Below, piece by piece: positions 1 to 5,122 of a DNA stretch of 5,122 nt. The notes below the pieces were generated by a model. That model was not told the origin of the DNA, made no database searches, and saw nothing but the letters and a program-made list of their open reading frames with translations. Origin of the DNA: Muribaculaceae bacterium (GTDB lineage Bacteria; Bacteroidota; Bacteroidia; Bacteroidales; Muribaculaceae); the NCBI GenBank assembly GCA_017545095.1, contig JAFYCU010000104.1:1-5122 (forward strand). The letters run 5' to 3'. Numbering within the stretch: the stretch's first letter is position 1; every line of letters begins with the position of its first letter. The translations under genes and the position numbers were made by a program.

Positions 1-120
1 CTCAACGACAAGCGCCGCGCCATCCAGCTGCCCTACGAGGTGTGGATTGCCGGTCTGGAGAAGAACGTGCGCGACGACATCCCCACCGATGTCAACCCGG
101 GTGCGAAGCCGGTTGAATGA
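1..120 (+). CDS. C-terminal end of a SusD/RagB-like nutrient-uptake outer-membrane lipoprotein (partial)
   Basis: Frame 1 is open from the window edge to a TGA at 118-120 and gives 39 residues; the start is outside the window. The visible stretch RRAIQLPYEVWIAGLEKN followed by VRDDIPTD resembles the usual SusD-family ending, where a short 'P-x-x-V-x-x-A-G-(M/L)-x-x-N' helix and a few polar residues close the protein. SusD proteins are surface lipoproteins that sit as a lid on a SusC TonB-dependent transporter and bind the ligand. The next gene downstream belongs to a family known to sit beside SusC/SusD pairs, which supports the call more than the 39 residues do. The SusC gene would be expected upstream. 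The ligand cannot be told from this fragment. Confidence 0.72.
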   Translation, partial: LNDKRRAIQLPYEVWIAGLEKNVRDDIPTDVNPGAKPVE

Positions 121-159
121 CCTGAGAACAACATGACAATCATTAACACCGTAATGAAC

Positions 160-1473
160 ATGAAAAAGTCAAGATTATATTTCCTCTCGCTCCTGTTGGG
201 CTGTGTGGCACTGCTGTCGCTGCCCTCGTGTAGCGACGACAAGTTCGGCCCGTCGATCTTCCCCGAAGAGGGCGATGTGCTCGACCCGAACTCGGTGACC
301 TACGAGTTCGACAAGTGGCTCGAAGAGAACTACCGCAAGCCCTACAACGTCAAATACATCTACAAGATGGAGGACGTGGGCACCAACATGAACTACAACC
401 TTGTCCCGGCCGACTACGACAAGGCCGTGGACCTGGCTCTGCTGGTGAAATACCTGTGGTTTGATGTTTACACCGAGGTGGCCGACGATGGCATAGACTT
501 CCTCAAGGCCAACGCACCCCGCGTGCTGCACATCATTGGCTCGGCAGCCATGAACCCCAACAGCGGCTACGAGACCGTGGGTCTGGCCGAGGGTGGTGTG
601 AAGGTGAACCTGTTTAAGGTGAACTCGATGAACCTGAACAACTTCAAAATGATGAACGAGTACTACTTCCACACGATGCATCATGAGTTCACCCACATCC
701 TGCACCAGAAGATCAACTATCCGAAGGAGTTTGACGAGATTTCCAACTCGAAGTATGATGCCAACGAATGGACCAGCCGTGGCGGCACCGAGCACGACGG
801 CGTGGTGAACTCGATGGGCTTCGTCACCAAGTATGCCTCGAGTGCCAAGCGCGAGGACTTCGCCGAGGTGGTGGCCAACCGCATCACCATGACCGACGAC
901 GACTGGGCCGAGATGATGGACCGCGCATCGAAAGGCTGGGCAGAGTATCAGGTGACCACCGGTACGTTCTACTGCTCCTACTTCTATTTCGAGAACAACA
1001 AGGCTGGTGACGAGAACAAGGCCTACTTCCTGCCGAGTATGGGCTACACCACCAAGGAGCTCGAGAATGGCGACATCGTGCTCATGCGCTACGGACAGGA
1101 CCTGTATCAGGAAGCCATCTCGCCCATCGAGAGCGAGAACATCTACGACCAAACGGGAACGCTGGTTCGCGTGAACTACACCGACGCCAACGGCTCGCGT
1201 TGCGTGAAAGATGACACGGGTCGCTGGCTCGTGATCGACAACACCGGCAGCTTCATCCCCATCAAGGTGTATCCCGTCGAGGACGAGGACGATGTGGATG
1301 GTGCTCGCGCCATCAACCAGAAGGTGGAGATTGCCACCAAGTGGCTCCACGACCAGTGGGGTCTGGATTTGGAGAAGCTGCGTGCCGAGGTGCAGAAGCG
1401 CCAAGACGAGTACAAGGCCGACCCGACAGCACTGGTGAAGCGACTGCGCAAAGAGGCTTTCGGACACGAATGA
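160..1473 (+). CDS. Putative zinc metallohydrolase lipoprotein (HExxH, SusC/SusD-associated)
   Basis: This is a 437-residue exported lipoprotein, probably a zinc-dependent hydrolase or peptidase acting on the cell surface. I chose the ATG at 160 because MKKSRLYF then begins a normal signal peptide; in-frame ATGs at 133 and 154 would add an atypical polar extension. A hydrophobic segment leads to a lipobox-like LPSC with the lipidated Cys at residue 24, followed by SDD, an acidic patch like the Bacteroidetes surface-export signal. The zinc motif is HEFTHILH (residues 175-182, HExxHxxH). Downstream KREDFAE (230-236) offers acidic residues, notably E236, as a possible further ligand. The layout fits the family of substrate-import-associated zinc metallohydrolase lipoproteins (TIGR04549-like, Peptidase_Mx1-like), as recalled rather than searched. 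The C-terminus, INQKVEIATKWLHDQWGLD onward (385-437), also resembles that family. Residues about 264-381 look like an extra beta-rich insert. The gene starts 39 bases after the SusD stop and is likely cotranscribed with it. Confidence 0.82.
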   Translation: MKKSRLYFLSLLLGCVALLSLPSCSDDKFGPSIFPEEGDVLDPNSVTYEFDKWLEENYRKPYNVKYIYKMEDVGTNMNYNLVPADYDKAVDLALLVKYLWFDVYTEVADDGIDFLKANAPRVLHIIGSAAMNPNSGYETVGLAEGGVKVNLFKVNSMNLNNFKMMNEYYFHTMHHEFTHILHQKINYPKEFDEISNSKYDANEWTSRGGTEHDGVVNSMGFVTKYASSAKREDFAEVVANRITMTDDDWAEMMDRASKGWAEYQVTTGTFYCSYFYFENNKAGDENKAYFLPSMGYTTKELENGDIVLMRYGQDLYQEAISPIESENIYDQTGTLVRVNYTDANGSRCVKDDTGRWLVIDNTGSFIPIKVYPVEDEDDVDGARAINQKVEIATKWLHDQWGLDLEKLRAEVQKRQDEYKADPTALVKRLRKEAFGHE

Positions 1474-1503
1474 ACAACAACCCTATTAAATTGATATCCG
1501 ACA

Positions 1504-2994
1504 ATGAAAAAGATATTTAAGATTACAGCATTACTGCTACTGTTGCCGATGGTGACCACCTCGTGCTTCAAGCTCGAGCAGGACGACATCTTCGACAAGA
1601 GTGCCGCCGTGCGCCTCGACGAGGCTGCCGACAACTTCGCCAAGGTGCTCCTCGACAAGGGCGGTGTGTGGCAGATGGAGTACTACGCCAACGAGAGTAT
1701 GCAGGGTTATGTGTATGTGATGAAGTTCCACGACAACGGCACCGTCGACATCTCAGGTCACAACCCCTACATCGGCGCCGTGGACAAGGGCGACGGCTCG
1801 GTGGATGTGAGGTATGGCCAAGCCACCTCGCAGTGGGATATGATCACCGACAACGGACCCGTGCTCTCGTTCAGCAGCTACAACAAGTACTTCCACGTGT
1901 TCTCGCGTCCCGACGACATCCTGAACACGAGCAACGGCACGGGCAACGACGGCCGTGGCTTCGAAGGCGACTATGAGTTCACCGTGCTCAAGTACAGCGG
2001 CGACACGCTCTACATTCAGGGCAAGAAGTACAACATCCCCATGCTGATGACGCGCCTGCCGGCCGACACCAACGACAAGGAGTATCTGCAAACGGTGGTG
2101 GATAACTGGTCGAAGTACTTCAACGCACTCATTCCGCGTGTGTTCCTCACCTATCCCAACGGCAAGCGCTATGTGATTACCGACGGTTCGGGCCTGATTA
2201 TGACGCTCTATGCCGAGACCTCGGACGATCCTGACTACGACCCGCTGGTGAACACGTTCACGCGCAACGGCATCATCGGCCACGACGCGTTCGGCTTCAT
2301 GAACCCGCTGGAATATGAGGGCTTCAGCGTGCAGCACTTTGTGCCGCAGGAAGATGGCTCGCTGCTGTGCACCGACGACAACACGTCGACCATCTCGGCC
2401 GGTGACCTGGCCGTGGACTGCTTCACCGACACGCTGCACTACATGCGCCCCAAGAACCAGCCCAAGGGCGGTGACAGCGAAGAAAACATTGCCGCAGCCA
2501 TCGAGGCCATCAAGGCCGAGAAACCAGGCGAGGCCACCAAGCGCACCACCTATTGGGAACTTAGCCAGAGCCTGTCGACGGGTGCCGTGAAGGCTGCCTT
2601 AGACGAGCTCAACGGCCAGCTGCCCAAACGCGGCTCGTTCAAGCAGGTGGTGAGTGCCGTGAAATTCTGCTACATGGGCTATCCCATGCAGCGCTACCAG
2701 GTGATTGTGGACATCAAGATCTCGCAGTCGAGCACGCAGTCGATGAAGTTCTACTACAAGCCCGTGTTCACCGGCGAGAACGCCATGGAGTTCAAGTATA
2801 TCGAGAGCGATGGTCAGACCGCCACAATGGCCTACTACGACAGCGAGACCTACTCGGGTCTGAAGCACATGATCGACGCCATCATGCGTTCCTACAAGCT
2901 GAGCACGCCGTCGATGCTGGCTCCCGCACGCATGAACTTCACCTCGGTAACCAATGCCGACGATGTGATGGTGCTTATCGTGAAACACTGGTAA
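1504..2994 (+). CDS. DUF4302-like surface lipoprotein of unknown function
   Basis: This 496-residue protein begins MKKIFKITALLLLLP and has a lipobox-like TTSC with Cys21, so it should be exported and lipidated. The mature start FKLEQDDIFD, a helical stretch rich in Ala, Asp and Leu (36-52), the WQMEYY motif (56-61) and the GYVYVMKF strand (68-75) match my memory of the DUF4302 family, found in Bacteroidetes next to SusC/SusD and HExxH lipoproteins. The C-terminus ends in a family-like strand pair with MNFTSVTNADD (477-487) and MVLIVKHW. The middle is beta-rich, with a charged Ala/Glu/Lys helix near residues 325-340. I see no catalytic motif. A role as an accessory binding or scaffold protein for the importer is inference. 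It starts 30 bases after the preceding stop, in an AT-rich gap without a hairpin or Shine-Dalgarno sequence, so cotranscription is likely. A hairpin follows its stop codon. Confidence 0.78.
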   Translation: MKKIFKITALLLLLPMVTTSCFKLEQDDIFDKSAAVRLDEAADNFAKVLLDKGGVWQMEYYANESMQGYVYVMKFHDNGTVDISGHNPYIGAVDKGDGSVDVRYGQATSQWDMITDNGPVLSFSSYNKYFHVFSRPDDILNTSNGTGNDGRGFEGDYEFTVLKYSGDTLYIQGKKYNIPMLMTRLPADTNDKEYLQTVVDNWSKYFNALIPRVFLTYPNGKRYVITDGSGLIMTLYAETSDDPDYDPLVNTFTRNGIIGHDAFGFMNPLEYEGFSVQHFVPQEDGSLLCTDDNTSTISAGDLAVDCFTDTLHYMRPKNQPKGGDSEENIAAAIEAIKAEKPGEATKRTTYWELSQSLSTGAVKAALDELNGQLPKRGSFKQVVSAVKFCYMGYPMQRYQVIVDIKISQSSTQSMKFYYKPVFTGENAMEFKYIESDGQTATMAYYDSETYSGLKHMIDAIMRSYKLSTPSMLAPARMNFTSVTNADDVMVLIVKHW

Positions 2995-3005
2995 ACAGGA
3001 AACAC

Positions 3006-3039
3006 CATGCCGGGGGTGCGACCAACGCCCTCCGGCATG
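3006..3039 (+). terminator. Hairpin terminator closing the SusD / metallohydrolase / DUF4302 operon
   Basis: CATGCCGG (3006-3013) pairs perfectly with CCGGCATG (3032-3039). The stem extends inward through 3014-3018 with 3026-3030 if U3031 is bulged, including one G-U pair, leaving a loop of about 7 bases (3019-3025). It begins 11 bases after the stop of the DUF4302-like gene. There is no U-tract directly after it; the nearest T-run is at 3073-3078. The termination call therefore rests on the stem strength and its position between two genes with separate signals. Confidence 0.65.
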
Positions 3040-3100
3040 ATTATTCGAAAAATCAATATTATTAATTCACCCTTTTTTATTAACTAAACTTTTTGCAACT
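3040..3100 (+). promoter_or_regulatory. AT-rich leader and probable promoter region of the dockerin-like gene
   Basis: About four in five bases here are A or T, against GC-rich flanking genes, and the segment follows a hairpin terminator, so a promoter is expected. I see no clean match to the Bacteroidetes -7 consensus TAnnTTTG: the nearest is TAAACTTTTTG (3085-3095), whose spacing is wrong and which would leave almost no leader. A T-run lies at 3073-3078. No Shine-Dalgarno sequence precedes the ATG at 3101, which is normal for this phylum. The exact promoter is not resolved. Confidence 0.35.
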
Positions 3101-4939
3101 ATGAAAAAGAGTTTACTTTTTGCAGCTGCTCTGACGCTGGCCATCACGGCCAACGCCCAAGTGGCTCGCAACGCTGGCACCGCCACTCAGAGCAAGGCTG
3201 TGGCCACCCAGCAGATGAAGAATGCTAAGATCGACCATCGGTCGGCTGAGCATGCCACGGCAGCCTTTGCACCCCGTGCCAAGAAGGCTGTGCCCACCAA
3301 CAGTGCCTACTATCTGCGTCCCAAGGGCACGATGTACTGCAACTGGAACAAGGAGGGCAGCGGCTTCATCATGCCGTTCGTCAACAGCAAGCCCTACGAC
3401 GAGGTGACCTGGCGCAACATGTCGACCGCAACCGGCAATCCCGCATGGGGTTACTGGCTGTACAGCATCGAAGCTGGTGCCCGCGACTCGCTCACCAGCA
3501 ACGAACGCGACCTGACCGTACGCTATGGCTATGAGTATGAGGATGTTCCCTATCTGAAGATGGGTAACGTGGGTCCCTACACCCTGAGCGGCTACCGCGT
3601 GAACCGCACCACTGGTGCCATCGAGGGTGAGGCCAACAGCGGTGTGGCTGCTGTACCCAACTCGCAGGAGATTTACAGCGACTTCGAGACCAACATGCTG
3701 GCTTCGGCCCACTACTATGGCTCGAGCAACCGTTTCGGTACCGAGGCTTACGGCTGGATTTACTACAGCGGTGCCCCCGGTCCCGACTACGACCCCGAGG
3801 CTCCGGATCCCGACCGCAGCGGCCACTGGTTCGGTAAGAACTATGGCGACTGGAACGTGTTTGGCTGCGGCTTTGAGAAGCCCATCTCGCCCTACGTGCT
3901 GAACAAGATCTACTTCTGGGTCACCGCCCTTGAGGTGTCGGAGGATTGCGAGCTCGAGGCTCGCGTGTATCGCGTGGGTGACGAACTGCCCGCCTACAGC
4001 GACACCACCGCTGCCCAGATTGATCCGGGTATGCTCAACGAGGAGAACCTGATTGCTACTGGCCGCACCACCCTCACCACCGACATGAACGAGGATGGCA
4101 GCCCCATCTTGGAGTTCACCCTCTATGAGACCGATCCCGAACTGGGTATCGAGTATGAGACCACTCCGCAGATCAACGATGCTATCGTGATTCTGATTGT
4201 TGGTATGGACCAAGAGGCTATCAAGAGCATCTCCGGTCTGGTCACCACCGATGAGGAAGACGAGGGCGTGGGTGAAGTCACCTACATGGGCGCTCAGCAA
4301 GACGGTGTGATTACCCGTTGCGTGGGTATCAACAACTTCTTTACCAGCGGTCAGCTCAAGGTTGGTAGCTCGATTATGCTCGACGTTACCCGTCCGTTCA
4401 TCACCTTCAACTACACCTTCGAGGAGGGCACCTACACCTTCCCCAATGCTGGTGGCCAGCTGGCTTACAACCTGGGTGGCGAGACCATCGAGGGCATCAG
4501 CTTCTTCGCCTACAGCCCCAAGGCTGACTGGGTGGTTACCGACGTGAACGGCAACGATGTTCCCGACTGGCTGACCATCACCCTCGAGGACGAGGAGGAG
4601 AGCGGCGAGTGGACTGGCGTTGTGAACGCCCACGTGACCGCTGCTGCTCTGCCCAACGGTCTTGATGGCCGTCGTGCAAAGGTCCGCTTCGCCATCAACG
4701 GTGGCTACATCGACTACCTGTTCATCCAGGGTGTTGATCCGGGCGAGCCCGAACCTGGTGTGCGCGGTGATGTCACCGGCGACGGCAAGGTGGATGTGGA
4801 CGACCTGAACGCAATCATCAACATGATGCTCGGCAAGGCCGACAAGACTCCCGAGGCTGACGTGACCGGCGACGGCAACGTGGATGTGGACGACATGAAC
4901 GTGATCATCAACATCATGCTCGGTAAGGACAACGGCTAA
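3101..4939 (+). CDS. Exported multidomain protein with BACON-like domain and C-terminal dockerin-like repeats
   Basis: This 612-residue protein starts MKKSLLFAAALTLAITANAQ, a classic signal peptide with likely cleavage after ANA (residue 19). It has no lipobox, so it should be periplasmic or secreted rather than lipidated. Residues about 20-65 are low-complexity, rich in Ala, Lys and Gln. Residues about 65-430 are rich in Tyr, Gly and Asn, predicted beta-rich, with an acidic Pro/Asp loop at 228-241 and four Cys; I do not recognise a family. Residues 433-544 read like a BACON or other immunoglobulin-like beta-sandwich (PDWLTITL, then RRAKVRFAINGGYIDYLFIQG split by short loops); this is tentative. 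A Pro/Glu/Gly linker (546-552) leads to two EF-hand-like loops, DVTGDGKVDVDD (557-568) and DVTGDGNVDVDD (587-598), each followed by an Asn/Ile/Met helix, as in type I dockerins. It has its own leader and terminator. It may be a surface-attached binding protein; no catalytic residues are evident. Confidence 0.85.
   Translation: MKKSLLFAAALTLAITANAQVARNAGTATQSKAVATQQMKNAKIDHRSAEHATAAFAPRAKKAVPTNSAYYLRPKGTMYCNWNKEGSGFIMPFVNSKPYDEVTWRNMSTATGNPAWGYWLYSIEAGARDSLTSNERDLTVRYGYEYEDVPYLKMGNVGPYTLSGYRVNRTTGAIEGEANSGVAAVPNSQEIYSDFETNMLASAHYYGSSNRFGTEAYGWIYYSGAPGPDYDPEAPDPDRSGHWFGKNYGDWNVFGCGFEKPISPYVLNKIYFWVTALEVSEDCELEARVYRVGDELPAYSDTTAAQIDPGMLNEENLIATGRTTLTTDMNEDGSPILEFTLYETDPELGIEYETTPQINDAIVILIVGMDQEAIKSISGLVTTDEEDEGVGEVTYMGAQQDGVITRCVGINNFFTSGQLKVGSSIMLDVTRPFITFNYTFEEGTYTFPNAGGQLAYNLGGETIEGISFFAYSPKADWVVTDVNGNDVPDWLTITLEDEEESGEWTGVVNAHVTAAALPNGLDGRRAKVRFAINGGYIDYLFIQGVDPGEPEPGVRGDVTGDGKVDVDDLNAIINMMLGKADKTPEADVTGDGNVDVDDMNVIINIMLGKDNG
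4769..4927 (+). repeat. Tandem dockerin-like calcium-binding repeat within the CDS (two 69-base copies, 90-base period)
   Basis: Copy 1 is 4769-4837 and copy 2 is 4859-4927, separated by 21 bases encoding a short ADKTPEA linker. By eye the copies differ at 8 of 69 bases. Each encodes a 12-residue loop with Asp at positions 1, 5, 9 and 12, Thr at 3, and Gly at 4 and 6, then a helix of the type (L/M)N-x-IIN-x-MLGK. These are the calcium-coordinating positions of dockerin EF-hand loops. The close DNA match suggests a recent duplication or homogenisation of one unit. Confidence 0.85.
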
Positions 4940-4952
4940 TCGACACAACCCC

Positions 4953-4988
4953 ATTATGTTACGAACCTAAGCAGTTTCTTAACATAAT
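4953..4988. repeat. Perfect 9-bp inverted repeat in the 3' untranslated region
   Basis: ATTATGTTA (4953-4961) is the exact reverse complement of TAACATAAT (4980-4988), with 18 bases between them. Inside the loop GAAC (4963-4966) can pair with GTTT (4974-4977), using one G-U pair, which would lengthen the hairpin. It starts 13 bases after the stop codon and ends 6 bases before the terminator stem. It could be an mRNA 3' stabilising hairpin or a protein-binding dyad; the sequence does not decide. Confidence 0.6.
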
Positions 4989-4994
4989 CCCTTG

Positions 4995-5025
4995 AAGGGG
5001 GTGGCTCACAATGGGCCACCCCTTT
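4995..5025 (+). terminator. Hairpin terminator of the dockerin-like gene
   Basis: GGGGTGGC (4998-5005) pairs perfectly with GCCACCCC (5015-5022), and AAG (4995-4997) extends the stem with TTT (5023-5025) using one G-U pair, giving an 11-bp stem and a 9-base loop. Only a short T-rich tail (TTTCT, 5023-5027) follows. It sits 55 bases after the stop. The stem is nearly symmetrical, with A residues on the 5' side, so it might also act on a convergent transcript. Confidence 0.72.
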
Positions 5026-5031
5026 CTGATT

Positions 5032-5106
5032 GCCATCGCGGTCGGGCTACCCCGCGTTAACTACATGGAAATGCAAGTAGAGCCGCATCCTGATGCGGCT
5101 GATGGC
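5032..5106. other. Possible multi-stem RNA structure or interspersed palindromic element
   Basis: Four complementary pairs nest in 75 bases. GCCATC (5032-5037) pairs with GATGGC (5101-5106) and closes the structure. Inside it lie GCGG/CCGC (5038-5041 with 5052-5055), CTAC/GTAG (5061-5064 with 5077-5080, extendable by TG/CA) and AGCCGCAT/ATGCGGCT (5081-5088 with 5093-5100, loop CCTG). The last hairpin is perfect and abuts the third. The length is tRNA-like, but the arm geometry is wrong and there is no TTCGA T-loop, so it is not a tRNA. It may be a structured RNA, the 3' hairpins of a convergent gene, or a repeat element. Several short stems can occur by chance in GC-rich DNA. Confidence 0.3.
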
Positions 5107-5122
5107 CACAGCGTGTAGCGCC

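Noticed and set aside
133..159. Upstream in-frame ATGs at 133 and 154 as the start of the metallohydrolase
   Set aside because: They would put a polar, unusual extension in front of a normal MKKS signal peptide. The ATG at 160 gives a standard lipoprotein signal with Cys at residue 24.
175..1467. 430-codon minus-strand open frame opposite the metallohydrolase gene
   Set aside because: Same register artefact. The plus strand carries the lipoprotein signal and the HExxH motif, and the antisense product has no recognisable feature.
1474..1503. Terminator or separate promoter between the metallohydrolase and DUF4302-like genes
   Set aside because: The 30-base gap is AT-rich with no inverted repeat and is too short to hold both signals; cotranscription is simpler.
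3085..3095. TAAACTTTTTG as a Bacteroidetes -7 promoter element
   Set aside because: The spacing between TA and TTTG is 5 bases instead of 2, no -33 TTTG-like element lies at the right distance, and it would start transcription almost at the ATG.
4769..4927. Direct repeats as a CRISPR-like or mobile repeat
   Set aside because: There are only two copies, they are in frame, and they encode the two calcium loops of a dockerin-like module.
3113..4954. 613-codon minus-strand open frame opposite the dockerin-like gene
   Set aside because: It is codon-register antisense to a gene with a clear signal peptide and calcium loops. Its composition is His/Val/Leu-heavy without domains, and it is explained by avoidance of three sense codons.
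5032..5106. tRNA gene
   Set aside because: The length is right, but there is no TTCGA-type T-loop, no 7-bp acceptor stem, and the anticodon-like arm has the wrong size.

Overview
The window looks like chromosomal DNA of a gut- or mouth-type Bacteroidales bacterium (Prevotellaceae, Muribaculaceae or a relative; I cannot narrow it further). The reasons are a SusD-type C-terminus, a HExxH lipoprotein and a DUF4302-type lipoprotein in a row, Bacteroidetes-style lipoprotein signals, starts without Shine-Dalgarno sequences, and a secreted protein ending in a dockerin-like calcium-binding repeat pair. Coding DNA is GC-rich, while the spacers before the starts are AT-rich.

Layout: 1-120 is the last 39 codons of a SusD/RagB-like outer-membrane lipoprotein whose start, and presumably its SusC partner, lie upstream of the window. 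Then come, on the same strand with short gaps, a putative zinc metallohydrolase lipoprotein (160-1473) and a DUF4302-like lipoprotein (1504-2994). A strong GC-rich hairpin at 3006-3039 appears to close this operon. After an AT-rich 60-base segment, a separate gene (3101-4939) encodes a 612-residue exported protein with a beta-rich, unrecognised body, a BACON-like C-terminal domain and a tandem dockerin-like module. Its 3' side holds a perfect 9-bp inverted repeat (4953-4988) and a terminator hairpin (4995-5025). The last 97 bases have no supported gene but contain several nested or adjacent inverted repeats that could fold as a four-stem, cloverleaf-like structure, plus a short minus-strand open frame running off the edge.

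Working together (inference): the SusC/SusD pair would capture and import a ligand, the surface zinc lipoprotein would act on that ligand or a carrier of it, and the DUF4302 lipoprotein would be an accessory surface protein. The substrate is unknown. The dockerin-like protein is probably its own transcription unit and may or may not serve the same process.

The most distinctive points are a roughly 115-residue insertion in the metallohydrolase, the dockerin-like tail on a protein with no recognisable catalytic domain, and the structured 3'-terminal intergenic region. I see no mobile element, CRISPR array, tRNA or rRNA.
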